DNA from: Acephala macrosclerotiorum
Taxonomy: Eukaryota; Ascomycota; Leotiomycetes; Helotiales; Mollisiaceae
Assembly (NCBI GenBank): GCA_014904845.1
Contig: MU119619.1
Span: forward strand, 1 to 37,410
DNA: 37,410 nucleotides
Reading direction: 5' to 3'
The notes under the pieces were generated by a model. The model saw only the letters and a program-made list of their open reading frames with translations, had not been told where the DNA came from and did not search any database. Positions 1-10,929 of the stretch are shown piece after piece. Position numbers and translations under genes: made by a program. Each line of letters starts with the position of its first letter. Position 1 is the stretch's first letter.

Positions 1-529
1 AATTTTATATTTTTTTAATATAAATATAAATATATTATAATATTTTTTATTATCGATAATAAATTTTTTGGATTTAATTAACGTAAAAATTGAAACGAAG
101 AAAAAAATAAATTGAAAAATTCGAAAAATTTAAAAAATTTAAAAAAATAAAAAATTTTATACGAAAAAAATAATAATAATAATATTGTTATTATTATTAT
201 CGTTATTATTATCGTTATTATTAATTAATAAAATTGATTAAAAAAATAAAATATTAACGTTAATAGTTTTTTGAAATTTAACGTTTTAAATATTTATATT
301 ATTAATAATAATAATCGATTATTTTTTAAATTTATTTACAAAAATCGAAAAATTTTTTTTAATATATTTTCTAATTATTAAAAGTTTATAAAAATAGAAA
401 ATAAAATGCAATTTTTTTTAAATTTATTTTATTTAAATCTATAATTATTAAATCGTTATTCGCATTTTTTAAATATATTAACGCTTTTTTGTAATTAATA
501 AATCGAAAAAGTATTTTTATAAATAGTAT
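1..529 (-). mobile_element. Distal part of older Ty3/mdg4 element B, left of the nested insertion
   Basis: The reverse complement of this stretch aligns throughout with element A from about 10049 to 10573, with mostly transition differences. This includes the trinucleotide tract at about 168-230, which matches the GAC/GAT tract of A at 10357-10412. It is therefore the continuation of element B, whose other part starts at 12655, split by the insertion of A. It carries the antisense of the decayed post-pol reading frame. B should continue left of the window for roughly 2 kb to its 3' LTR, which is not seen here. No independent gene is visible. Confidence 0.85.
526..529. repeat. Target-site duplication of element A, left copy (GTAT)
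   Basis: GTAT lies directly before the TG-type start of the 5' LTR and recurs at 12651-12654 directly after the 3' LTR. The corresponding uninterrupted site in element A itself (about 10049-10052, reverse complement) has a single copy of the related tetramer. A 5-bp reading (AGTAT) is possible if the last LTR base is counted as target. Confidence 0.7.
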
Positions 530-788
530 TGTAATAAGACTATATGTTTTCTTTTCAAAAATCTTTGTAAATAACTAGTTTCGAGAGCAGTATTGATTAC
601 GTGTTTTCTAGTACATAAAAAGTTTTCGTTTACTATAAATTAATTAATAATTTTTTCTATTTCTATTTTGATTAATTGATTGATTGATTTACGAATTACG
701 AATTACTTCGAATAAGTTTAATTCATTGATTAAAACGAATTGATCTACGATTAAACTTTTTTATTTTGTATTTTATTGTTTTTTTACA
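530..788 (+). repeat. 5' LTR of element A
   Basis: This 259-bp stretch begins TGTAATAAGAC and ends TTTTTTTACA. It matches 12392-12650 end to end with no gap. By hand I count about 33 differences, all C/T or G/A. Internal marks are a GATT microsatellite and a doubled ACGAATT motif. Inverted copies are present at 21260-21524 (full) and about 22509-22748 (partial). LTRs carry the promoter and polyadenylation signal of such elements, but I cannot place a start site with confidence. Confidence 0.92.
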
Positions 789-806
789 TTAGTAAAGCGA
801 CGTCGA
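789..806 (+). promoter_or_regulatory. Candidate primer-binding site of element A
   Basis: The 18 bases immediately after the 5' LTR begin TTAGTAAAGCGACG and are conserved in element B at the matching place (just below 21260, reverse strand, further mutated). By position this is where a tRNA or self-primer would anneal to start minus-strand DNA synthesis. The expected TGG start is not present; TTAG could be a G-to-A altered form. The matching tRNA was not identified. Confidence 0.35.
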
Positions 807-1321
807 GAAATGAATTATTCTAGTAAATCTCGCTGAGAACTATTTATATGCGATTTGTGTATTTTGTTTTTTATTACTATTAAAAAAAAACTCAAACTAC
901 TAAAAATCGAAAATTGAAAATCAATTAATAAAAAATTTTTGTTTTAATTATATTGTTCGAAATTAAATGATTTAATTACGAGATTGCGAAATTGTAAAAA
1001 AATATTAATTTATAAAAATTACGTATTGAATTACTCGAGATAATTGATATTAAAGCGAATATAAAAAAGAAAAAAAAAAACTCGTAATAATTATTTACAA
1101 CAATTGATTTTATTTTCAACGAAAATTGAAATATAAAAAAAAAAGTTTTAATGCGAAAAAAAAAAGAAATTATAGTATTAAAAAACGAAATTGTTTTATT
1201 GTTTTATATTTTAATTTTAATTCTTTTGAAAATCGCAATTCGTAAATCATTTGTAATTGTTTTCAAATTGAAATAATAAAATTAAAATAAGTCTCGAATT
1301 TCAAAAAATAATACGAAAAAA
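807..1321 (+). other. Untranslated leader of element A
   Basis: This stretch lies between the primer-binding region and the first convincing coding sequence. It is A-rich with several poly-A runs and no persuasive reading frame. It is shared with B (about 20748-21240, inverse), and its first part is shared with fragment C. The true start codon of gag-pol cannot be fixed, because ATG may have become ATA. Confidence 0.5.
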
Positions 1322-1741
1322 ATTAAAACAAAAAATTTCAATCGAGAGAAATCGATTAAAAAAGTGCTTATTTAAAAAATACATTTTATTAGAACGAACA
1401 AACGAACGAAATTTCGAGTAAAAATTGAAATAAAAAAAATTTCACGAAAAAACAATATAAATAGAAACCAATTTTTAAAACGAATTTTATTTGAAAACAA
1501 TAACTCGAAAACTCGTATTCTTAGATTATTAAATCAATTCTCAGTTTAAAAACTAAAATCAACAAATTATTCGTATTAAAGTTTATTTTTTTCAACAAGA
1601 AATACTTTTATTCTAATTATATTATCGATTTTTTCTAGGAAATTTTCTACGAACAATGAAAACAATCTTTTAAAAATATAAAACTTCGAGAAATACGTAT
1701 TTATATTAAAATTACAAATGTTTCTCTTTGAAGTTTTTAAA

Positions 1742-3070
1742 GTATTTTAATTCAAAAAAAATAATATTACGACTTTTTTAAAATAATACAATGATATATA
1801 CGAAGATTATAAAATTACTCTAAAAATCAAAAAAATACGATTTTTGCAATATATTAACTCGATTTACAAAAAGCAAATCCGATTTATATCAGAGTACAGT
1901 ATTGAAAACTACTTAGAAAAAGAGTTTTACGACGCTCTAAAAAAAGAATTTCGCGAATACAATTGAAAATACTATCGAATAAATATAAAATTTCTATATA
2001 AAATTATTAATTAATCTACGAAAAGTCTTTTAACGACAAAAACGTACGTAAATTTATTTAATCGAGTATTCAAAGAATTAATCAAACGAAACAAATTAAA
2101 CAAACAATATTAAAAACGCGAGTTTATAAAAAAACTTTCGATATATATTAAAAAACGAATTTTCAAAAAAATCGATTACAAGTCGATAAAAATATCTACT
2201 TACAATTACAATAAAATATACGAGAAAGCGATTACTACATATAAATATAAAAAAAAAAAGCGACAATATAATAAAATCAACGATTCAAAATACTCAAAAA
2301 TTCAATAAAAACATTTGAATACTATAATACAAAAAATGATTCTAAATACAATTAATAATTTACTATTTTCTATTTTACTCGAATTATTTATAGAAAAAAT
2401 TCAATGAAAAATATATATAACTATTAAAAAAACTTATATCGAATCTCAATTTTCAGTTTTACATATTATTCAAACTTAAAAAACTCGACAAATATTCGTA
2501 TCAAAATTTTTAATTTAAATAAACGATTTCACTAAAAAACTAGAAAAGTTTTTTCTTTTTTTCGTATTATTCAATAATCTAAAAATCACTTTAAACGCTA
2601 ATACTACGAAAATATTTTAAAAATTGAATAGTATTATAATTTCTATAAATTAGAATTAAAATTAATTTATTTTTTCACGAGAATATAAACGAAAAAAAAA
2701 TTTTAATCGAAAACGAAAAAAATATAACAATATAAAAAAAAACGAATATAAAATTTCATATAATTTAACGTCGATTGAACTCTCGCAAAATATACTATTA
2801 ATCGTTTAAAAAAATACAATAAAAACTAACGTTACATACAACGATTAATAAAGCGAGCAATATTATTTCGAGTATTTCAAACGAACAAAAAACGAAAAAA
2901 TCGATTTTTTTATTGATTACTTTTTCGTAAACCGTTGTCTATTTATAAATGAATTAATTAATCGTAAGTATTGTTATCGAAAAAACGATCAATAGTATTA
3001 TAATTTTTAGAATCGTAATTAATTTTCGCGATCGTTTACACTTAAAAATAATTAATACTAATATAATCAA
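1742..3070 (+). pseudogene. gag (capsid-like) region of element A
   Basis: The translation contains NNITTFLK, a stop, then YNDIYEDY near 1763-1804. This resembles the capsid start of fungal Ty3 gag proteins, where a Phe-X-Gly-X-(N/D)-(V/I)-T-X-F-L segment is followed by a (Y/W)-N-D-X-C-E-D-Y segment. A long lysine- and tyrosine-rich stretch follows in the same frame (NLFNRVFKELIKRNKLNKQY at about 2050-2110). Gag would form the particle that packages the RNA. I looked for a CCHC zinc knuckle near 2970-3030 and could not find a clear one; mutation of Cys and His codons may hide it. The region 3070-3775 stays in the same frame and looks like a gag-protease linker. In element B about 425 bp at the front of gag is missing. 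Confidence 0.6.
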
Positions 3071-3775
3071 ATTATAGAACAAATAATTAGAGAATTCTTT
3101 GATTACGATCTCGATAAACGCTTTAAAAATATACAAAAAATCCAAGAATTTGTTCAATTTATTACTCAAGAAAAAAATAAAACTAGTACCAATAAAAAAA
3201 TCTTAAAAAAATCGAACTTATTATCGTATACTTTTAACGACAATAATATTAATATTCAAAGTTTTAATAAAGCGACTATTGATAAATTCTACGAAAAATT
3301 ACTAGTAAATACAATAATAATAAATACGATAACGACAAGTAAATCGAGAAACAAAATTCAAAGCGCACGAGAAAACTTTTAATAAAAAGTAAAAACAAAA
3401 AAAAAATACTTAAAAATCGAATCGTAATAACAAATTTCACAAAACGCTTAAAACGAAAAACGAAAAAAAATAAATATAAATTAATCGAAAAATGAAACTT
3501 TGAAACAATAATTCGATACTAGAAATAATAATTCTACTAATGAAACTCTATTGTGAAAATTCTTTAAGAGTATAGTATCGCTTTTAAGAATTTAAAAAAG
3601 AATAAAAATAATTATTAATACTTTGAAAATATCGAACTTTATTACAGTAATTATTAATTAATAACGAAAAAACAATATTTATTATTTGATTCTAATAAAT
3701 ACTAAAATCGCTATAGTAAAAAAAATACTAAAAACCGTTAATTTTATAAAATAGTTTTTTTAAAGTTTTTATAAA

Positions 3776-4240
3776 ATGTTTGAAAAAACGAGTCAATTTG
3801 CTTTTATTACTAAAAACTTTGTAATACTTGAAATTAATCTCGTGAAAATCGATTTCTCGTTATTGATTAAAAGAAAATATATTGTCGTTACTTTTAAACT
3901 ACATTTCAATTTGTTTGAATCAATTGATTTAAACGGAAAATGCGAAATACTAGATACTGAAATAGAGTATTGCATTATTTCTACGTATATAATTCGAAAT
4001 TTCAATAATATTATTACAAACGTCGAAAATTTTTAATTGTTTATTACTATTGAATAAAACTTCGAATTCGTCGAAATAGCGATTATAAAAGTAAAAATTG
4101 AGTACGAAGTCGAATATAAGATTTTTTTTTTTTTTGTAAACAATATAAAAAAAATCTTTTTAAAATAATTATTTGTCGTTACAATAAAAATGCAAATTGA
4201 ATATAGAAATAATAATTCGTAGAATAGCGTATTTTAAAAT
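3776..4240 (+). pseudogene. Retroviral-type aspartyl protease region of element A
   Basis: The catalytic motif reads Leu-Asp-Thr-Glu, with Asp at 3953-3955. The family has Asp-(Thr/Ser)-Gly, so the Gly codon has become Glu by G-to-A. Downstream at 4160-4174 the frame reads Leu-Lys-stop-Leu-Phe followed by a conserved-looking Thr-Ile-Lys-Met-Gln-Ile. This fits the Leu-Gly-Arg-Pro-Phe motif near the C-terminus of retropepsins, with Gly, Arg and Pro each altered by transitions. The protease would cut the polyprotein. The same block is recognisable in B on the - strand at 18483-18677 and beyond. The in-frame stop at 4034-4036 splits it. Confidence 0.7.
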
Positions 4241-5341
4241 TTCAAAAATTTTAATTTTATTTATACGATTATAATTGTTTTTTTTTTGAAAATCTATTTG
4301 CATTAAACTACTAAAAACTATTATATTCGTATGTATTCTCGAGTTAAAAAAACATCGAAAAAAAAATACAACGCGAAAAATTAAATATTAATATTATTAG
4401 AAAATAATACAATACTAAAATTCGCGAATAGTTTTTATATTTTAACGAATTTTTTTCTATTTTTAATTCTTTATTAAATATTTTTAATATTACTTTATAT
4501 AAAACAAATATAATTGAAACAAATACTATTAATTCAAAAAAAAAACACAAATAAAATAATATAAAAAACGAGATTATTTTTTTCGATTTTCTATAAAACG
4601 TTTTCTTTTTTTGATAAAAAGAAAACAAACGAGATTTTGAATAAAAAAATTTTCGACGAAAAAGTAAAAAAGTATTTTTTTGTAATAATATTATTATTTT
4701 CAAACGTAGATATTATAAAAAAATATCTAGAGAATAGTACGAAACGTTAATTATTTTACTCTATTGAAAAAAAATGAAATCGAAAGATTTTCGAGTATAG
4801 AAATGAAAAAAAAACTCGAATAAAAAGAATAGTTTTATCGTTAAATAATTTCAATTTAAAACTATTCAATATAAACGTTAATACGATATATAAACTTAAA
4901 TTCAAAAAAGTACGATTTATCGATTTAATCAATGAAATTAAAAAAACTTTTAAAGAACGAAAAAATTGATTCGAATAATTCAAAGCGCGAAAAACATTTC
5001 AAAAATACATTGAAAAATATGTAAAATATTTATTATTACGAATTGTTTCGATATTAAAAAAATTACGATTTATTTTTAAGTAATTAATATTTTTGTTTAT
5101 TGAGAATTAATTATAAAAATTTGAAAAAAAAATATTCGATAAAATAATATTTAATTGTAAAAAAGCAATAATATTTGATTGAAAAAAAGTCTTTAAAATC
5201 TATGAAAATATTAATTCGTTTATTCGTATTAAAACAATTCAATATACGACGTAATAAGAAAAGAGTTTTTATTATTTCAAAACTTTATTTTCGATTGTAG
5301 TAAAAATGTTTTAAGAACGATTCGATCGCGAAATACTCGAA

Positions 5342-6100
5342 AAAAGTAATAGTTTTTATTGAAATTTATAATTTTTAATCGCGAAAAAAATCGCTAGAAT
5401 TTATCGATTAATTAATGCGACTATGAAAATAAATTCAATTACTTTGAAAAACGTTAATATATTTTTTTCTATGAATAAATTTTTTGAGAAATTTATCGAA
5501 TATTTTTACGCTTTTTTAATAAACTTCTTTTTTGAATACGATCAATTTATATTAAACATTCAAAATAAAAATATAATTGCTTTTATAATTCTATTAAAAC
5601 TTCTACGAATAATAATATCGTTTCAAGAAATAATTAATTCTATAGTTTAATTCGTTCGAATTATTATAATAATTCTAAAAAACGTATTTTTTAAAATCGC
5701 GATACTATTTTTAAATAACGTAAAAATCAAAAAATTTTATACAAATTACAATAACGAGTTGATACTTTTAGAGATTTATTGATTCGTTTTTGAATACATT
5801 TAGAATTTGAATAAAATATTGAATTGAATCGAGAGAATTCAAATTTGTATAAAACTCAAATTACAATTCTATTAAAACGAAATAATTATTATTAGTTTCG
5901 TTTGTAGTTTTAAAGAGCGTTTTTTTGAAAGTACAAAAATTATTAAAATTTTAAAATAAACTAAATATAATAATATTTTTAAAATCAAAATTTTTATTGG
6001 AATTTGTATTTATTATAAAATATAAATTCAATATTTTAATATTATTATCGAGTCGTTATATCGATTGATTAAAAAGAACGAATTTTTCGAATAAAAATAA
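5342..6100 (+). pseudogene. Reverse transcriptase domain of element A
   Basis: Fingers and palm landmarks appear in order. FLIAKK then YRLINATMKINSIT (about 5371-5440) matches the segment that precedes the palm. LINFFFEYDQ (about 5516-5545) matches the family's Ser-Leu-Ile-Asp-Phe-Phe-Ser-Gly-Tyr-Asp-Gln. Near 5640 a stop is followed by FVRIIIIILK. FLNNV at 5708-5722 stands where the (Y/F)-X-Asp-Asp catalytic motif belongs. The first catalytic Asp is Asn at 5522-5524, and the Asp-Asp pair is Asn-Asn at 5714-5719. The connection reaches KKNEFFE at about 6074-6094. The enzyme would copy the element RNA into DNA. All three catalytic Asp are lost through G-to-A, so it is dead. Confidence 0.88.
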
Positions 6101-6187
6101 AAATAAAAAATCGTTATAGTATTTCTATAAAACAAATTTATAACGATTTTAATATTTTGCAAAATTTACTACGATTTTGTAAATAAA

Positions 6188-6574
6188 TAGAGAATAATTA
6201 TTTTAAATGTCGATATTAGTCAATAAAAGTATAAAAAAACATTCGATTAATATAACGACAAAAAACGAAAACGAGTAATTCGATACGAATTAAGACTTTG
6301 AAATACTATTAAACGAAATTATAATGCGATAAAAAGAGAATATCGAGAAATCTTGAAATATTTTCGCAAATTACAATTTTGATTATATAGCGTTTATTTC
6401 ATTTTTAAAACGAACGCCAATACGCTCGTCGTTCAATTGAATCGAATAATAACAGATTTTTTTAGTGCTTTGATTATTCGTTGATTCGCTTAAATACGAT
6501 TGTTCGATTTCGAAATCAAATATATTAAAAAAAGTATTTATATTATTGCAAACGAATTATTCAGAAAACTGCGA
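6188..6574 (+). pseudogene. RNase H domain of element A
   Basis: The frame reads REIILNVDIS-like sequence at 6191-6220, in which the first active-site Asp (6212-6214) is kept. It continues with RNYNAIKREYREILK (about 6314-6358), then TNANTLVVQLN at about 6410-6442, and ends with RLFDFEIKYI followed by IIANELFRK (6497-6570). These match the fungal Ty3/mdg4 RNase H, whose C-terminus normally reads Ala-Asp-(Ala/Gly)-Leu-Ser-Arg. The expected Asp of Thr-Asp-Ala-Asn is Asn at 6413-6415. TGA at 6480-6482 lies at a position that is Trp in the family. The enzyme would degrade the RNA strand during DNA synthesis. Confidence 0.88.
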
Positions 6575-7120
6575 ATAGAAAACAATAATTCAAAAGAAAA
6601 AACAAATATTGATAAGTTTATTGCAATCGAATTTAATTGTATTAAAATAATTCTAATCTCGATTAAAAAACGCAAAACTAGTCGAAAAATTGAAAATAGA
6701 TTGTTTGTAATTAAAAGTAAATACGTGAAATAAAAATATTTGTTTAAATTATTAAACTAAGTTTAAAAATTTTTTTTCAAATTTGATATTTTTAATTTTC
6801 AATCTTTGATATCGATCGCATTTTTTGTATACGTCGTATTAATCGCTTTCTCTAAAATCAATAAATTATTAAATAATAATAACGATAATAATACTATTTT
6901 TTCTTTTGATAATAATTATTCGAATTATTCTCAAGATATTATTTAGTATTTAATAACTTTAAAACAATCAAAATAGTTTTTGAAAATAAAATTTCACAAA
7001 TTAATTCGAAAATTCGTCGATTATAATATTCGAAACAAAATACTATAAAAAAATACTATTAAATTTTATTTATTTCGATTTGTTTTAAACGATTTAAAAC
7101 AACGTATAATAATTATAATT

Positions 7121-8206
7121 GAATTATATAATAAATTCGAATATATTGAAAAAAAAAATATTTATTATCGAGTAATTAATTGATATTATTAAAAGAAATA
7201 CTATGAAAACGTTCGAGATTTTATAGCAAATTGTAGTAATTATTAATATAAAAATAAAAAGAAATACGAGAAAATTCTATATTTTCAAAGAATAATTTCG
7301 TTATTTTATTGCATTAAAATAAATATAATTAAATTCTCGCAATGTAAAATATTCAATAGTTTAATTGTAATACGAGATGACTTTTTCGATTAAATTAAAA
7401 TCAAATTAATAAAGAATTCGATTTCTAAAAAAATTGTCAAATTTATTTACAATAATATTATTTGTAAATACGACGTTTTCAATTATATAAAATTGAACGA
7501 AAAACTCGAATTCAAAAGAGTTATTATTAAAGAATTGAATAAACTCGAAATTAAGCGAATTATTATTTCTGTATACAATTCGAAAACAAACGAAATAATT
7601 AAACGAGAATATTAGTTTATTATTGTCGTATTAATTGCTTTGACAAAAAAAAATAAAAAAAATTGATTAAAACATTTATTAATTGTTTTTTTTGCGAATC
7701 GAACGACTATTTATAGACTAATTAAATGCACGCTATTTTATATAATCTATAGTAAAAAAATTGTTTTATTTGTTGAAATTCGATTTTCTATTTAAAAAAC
7801 TCTCGATTAAAACGAAATATATAATCGAGCGAAGTTTTTTGAGTTGAGAATTAAACAAATTGAAATGCGAAACGAAAATATAAAAAAATCGAGATTAAAA
7901 AAAAAGTGTAATCGCAAATAAAATTAAATATATTTCGACGTTTATTATTAAATACGAAAAAAATTAATTCGAGAAAAAGATTTCGTTTTAATATATAATA
8001 TTAAATTTATTAATCAAAACATGTTTAAAAACATTAAACTACTATACAAATAATTAAATCTATATCGAGTTTATTAAATAAATCAATTGAAAAAGAATTA
8101 TTTACTCGAAGAAATAAATAGAACAATAATTCGAAGATTATATACTGAGAATCGCTTAAAGAAATTCGTCAAAAGAAATAAATACTAAAATTCTTTGAAC
8201 AATAGT
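7121..8206 (+). pseudogene. Integrase region of element A
   Basis: The N-terminal HHCC zinc domain is recognisable. Both His positions are now Tyr (7127-7129, 7142-7144), the first Cys survives (7232-7234) and the second is Tyr (7241-7243). The D,D-35-E core follows: Arg-Asp-Asp near 7373-7381 keeps the first Asp, the second catalytic Asp is Asn at 7496-7498, and the Glu is Lys at 7601-7603 within NEIIKREY. Further on, FFANRTTIYRL (about 7688-7720) and LRIKQIEMRN (about 7848-7880) match the family's downstream part. A NRLKKF segment near 8152 fits the C-terminal domain. The frame then runs to the TAA at 8396-8398. Integrase would join the DNA copy to the host chromosome. Confidence 0.85.
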
Positions 8207-8398
8207 AAAAACGAGAATATTATTAAATTCGTTGATTTCAATGATAATAAAAATGCAAATACAAAAAAAAAAACAATTAAAGAATTTCGTAATAAATAAA
8301 GTACTCAAAAAATTGAAAAAAGAATTAAAATTGTAATTCGTATTTTTAAATCTAATGAAATCGAGAAAAACAAATATATACAATTCTTTGAAAATTAA

Positions 8399-9319
8399 AT
8401 AAATAAAAAAAACTCGTTAAACTTCGAAACAATAACGATTTTTTAATCGAAAAAAAACTATTTTTTTTTTTTTTACTTATAGCGATTTTATTTTTTTATC
8501 GATTTTTTTCAGAATACTTTTATTTATTTTAATAGACTCTATTCACGCTTCGAAAGCCTTATTTTTTTTTTATTGTAATCGAAATAACTTTATCATATAA
8601 AAAAACGAAATTATATTATTTTTTTTTTTTTTAAAAAATTTTAAAAAATTTTAATCTTTGAAATTTACAAAAAACATTTTTCAATATATTCGAATATTTT
8701 TAAACATATTTCAATACATTTAAATATATTTCGATTACATTTAATTATATTCAAACTATACAAACATTTATTAATACAATACTTACTATAATTTATAAAA
8801 AAACTTTCTTTAATTTTCTTTTTTCTCTTTTTCAAAATTTTTCAATTACAATTTTTCAATTTTATATCAATTTAAAAATTACAATTTCTTTTTAGTATTA
8901 TTTATTTCTTTTCTTATTTCTTTAAAATTTTAATTTGTATTACTTTATATACAAATAATTTTATTAATCGAATATATTTTATTCATTTGAGTACTTTACG
9001 ACAAATTTTTTCAAGAATTTATACACATTTTCTCTACAAAAACAATTTACAAATATTTACTTTTTTTTATTTTTTTTCTTTTAAAATTCATTTAATACGC
9101 TTTATAAGAAATCAATATAAAATTGTTTATTTAAAACTTTCAAAATTTTTTATTCGAAATTAATATTACAATATTTCAATTATATATATCGATATACTTT
9201 AAAGAATTTTCTTCGTAAAAACAAATAAATTTTACAATTTTTAATTATTTAAAACGCAAAAATATTTGTTTATTTTTTTTGTATAATTTTTTTATAAATA
9301 TAAGAATTTATAATTTTTT
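8399..9319 (+). other. T-rich spacer after pol in element A
   Basis: About 0.9 kb without a persuasive reading frame, rich in poly-T. At 8676-8770 short degenerate units of roughly 14-16 bases recur (variants of CATTTCAATACATTTAAATA). The same spacer is present in B at about 13310-14200 in inverse orientation. It may be the 3' end of the pol transcript or a regulatory spacer before the post-pol reading frames; nothing in it proves either. Confidence 0.5.
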
Positions 9320-10438
9320 TTGATTTTATTAATAGATTTTTTTTTTTTAAATTTACGCGTTTTTTATTTTCAAAATTCGATCAATTTATTATATTGCTTT
9401 TTTATGCGCAAATTTTACAATTTCAATTTTTATTCTCGAAACTCTTACAATATTACTATTATATCTCAAAAAAATGTTTTATTAAATTTCGAAAATACAA
9501 ATTTCGCGCACAAAAAACGAAACGAAAATAATTATAATGCGTTTATACAAATCGTGTAATACGATCTCAATAATCTATAAAAAACTATTAATAGACTACT
9601 ATCTAAAAAAAAAGCAATTGCAATTAGTAATATTAATAATAAATTTATAAAAATCAAAAACGTAATAAAAAAAGTTTTAATTAAATAAAAAAAAAAAATT
9701 AAAAATAATATTACTTTGAGATTTTCTAAGAAAATTTTAAAACAATATACAGTTTTAAATAAAAACTTTTTCTTTAAAATAAACAAAATTAAGAAATCGC
9801 GTATTGTATTTTAACAAATTCGATTTAATCTGATTAAAACTTTTAATAGTATATTTAAATACTACAATTAAAAAACTTTTTTTCGAATTCAAATATTTCA
9901 ACAATTTATTGAAAATTTTATTAATAGATTTTACGACAAGTATATATACTAAGAACTCGAGTAAATATTTCGTATAAAACGTTTAATATCTCGTGAAATT
10001 ATTAAAATTATTAATATAATTATTATCGAAAAAAACAAAGTTTACAATATATTATTTATAAGAACATTTTTTCGATTTATCGATTGCAAAAAAACGTTAA
10101 TATATTTGAAAAATGCGAATAATAATCTAATAATCACAAATTTGAATAAAATAAATTTGAAAAAATTATATTTTATTTTTCATTTTTGCAAACTTTTAAT
10201 AATTAAAGAATATACTAAAAAACTTTTTTCGATCTTTGTAAACGAATTTAAAAAATAATCAATCGTCGCTATTAATAATATAAATATTCGAGATACTAAG
10301 TCTCAAAAAACTATTAATACTAATATTTTATTTCTTTAAACAATTTTATTAATTGGCGATAATAACGACGACAGTAATAACGACGATAACGATATTACTA
10401 TTACTAGTCTTTTCGTGCAAAATTCTTTATTTTCTTAA
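9320..10438 (+). pseudogene. Decayed post-pol reading frame 1 of element A, unknown function
   Basis: On the sense strand, in the same phase as gag-pol, a long frame is broken only by TAA, TAG or TGA that could be mutated Gln, Trp or Arg codons. The stretch at about 10024-10256 is open for more than 70 codons and ends in LFSIFVNEFKK. A trinucleotide tract at 10357-10412 encodes an Asp/Asn-rich run (GDNNDDSNNDDND). Many of the Lys and Asn codons could be former Glu and Asp. I do not recognise the protein. The point matching 10049-10052 is where A inserted into B. The antisense hydrophobic ORF at 9532-9786 is best explained as the complement of this lysine/isoleucine-rich frame. It could be an extra ORF of the element or captured sequence. 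Confidence 0.5.
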
Positions 10439-10491
10439 ATCTTTTAAATTTTTCGAATTTTTCGATTCGTTTTTTTTTTATTTCGATTTCT

Positions 10492-10929
10492 ACGTTAATC
10501 AAACTCAAAAAATCTACTGCCGATAATAAGAAATACTATAATATGTTTATATTTACATCAAAAAAATATAAAACTATTACTATTTTATCGTAATCTAATA
10601 TTACTCTATTTTAATCAACTCGCGAATTTCAATCAAATAATATACGTTCGATAATTGATTACGTGTACAATATAAGCAATACATAGAAATCAAATGTTGC
10701 TTTTTTTGATACTTTGAATTTCGCTAATCGCATTAAAATTTTAAATATCGTTTACAATATTTACAAATATTCGTTTATTGAACAATTTTATCGAATTTAT
10801 TATATAATACTTTACGAGAATCTCGATTTGTACTTTGAAAACGACGAAAAACAAATTGAAATTATAAAAACACAATTGTTCAAAATTTATAAGTTGTACA
10901 CTAAAAAAAAGAATTTTCAATTCACTTGA
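10492..10929 (+). pseudogene. Decayed post-pol reading frame 2 of element A, unknown function
   Basis: This frame is shifted relative to the preceding one (first base congruent to 1 modulo 3). It runs about 145 codons with only three internal stops before TGA at 10927-10929. Readable parts are STADNKKYYNMFIFTSKKY, then VAFFDTLNFANRIKILN, then NLDLYFENDEKQIEIIKTQL. The composition is soluble and charged, not membrane-like, which argues against an envelope-type protein. A frameshift, an intron or a separate gene could join or separate it from the first frame; the sequence does not decide. No family was recognised. Confidence 0.5.

Larger units (their letters stand above)
1322..8398 (+). pseudogene. 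gag-pol polyprotein of element A, inactivated by point mutation
   Basis: One reading frame (first base congruent to 2 modulo 3) can be followed through gag, protease, linker, RT, RNase H and integrase to a TAA at 8396-8398. That is about 2,350 codons, and I needed no frameshift. The frame holds many stop codons, mainly at places where the family has Trp, Gln or Arg, as C-to-T and G-to-A change predicts. Recognisable family landmarks are described in the sub-entries. A single fused gag-pol frame fits many fungal Ty3/mdg4 elements, though an original gag stop cannot be told from mutated codons. The start is uncertain: convincing gag similarity begins at about 1742, and coding-like composition extends upstream to about 1322. 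Neighbours are the leader upstream and a T-rich spacer downstream. No functional product is possible. Confidence 0.85.

Noticed and set aside
2970..3030. Possible CCHC zinc knuckle of gag (KYCYRKNDQ segment)
   Set aside because: Spacing of Cys and His codons, even allowing TAT for Cys, does not fit C-X2-C-X4-H-X4-C.
4344..4703. 119-codon ORF on the - strand with hydrophobic character
   Set aside because: It is the complement of the gag-pol linker of element A, and its homologue in B is disrupted. Phe/Ile/Leu richness is the expected antisense of a Lys/Asn-rich A/T frame.
8156..8383. 75-codon ORF on the - strand
   Set aside because: Lies antisense to the integrase C-terminal region, which is recognisable on the + strand.
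1322..8398. Alternative genetic code (TGA = Trp) as explanation for the stops, for example mitochondrial DNA
   Set aside because: TAA and TAG also stand at Trp, Gln and Arg positions, and catalytic residues are lost as well. Point mutation explains all of these; a code change does not.
9532..9786. 84-codon membrane-like ORF on the - strand, possible env-type gene
   Set aside because: It mirrors the charged sense frame; apparent membrane segments arise from AAA and AAT codons read in reverse. No signal peptide or Cys pattern.
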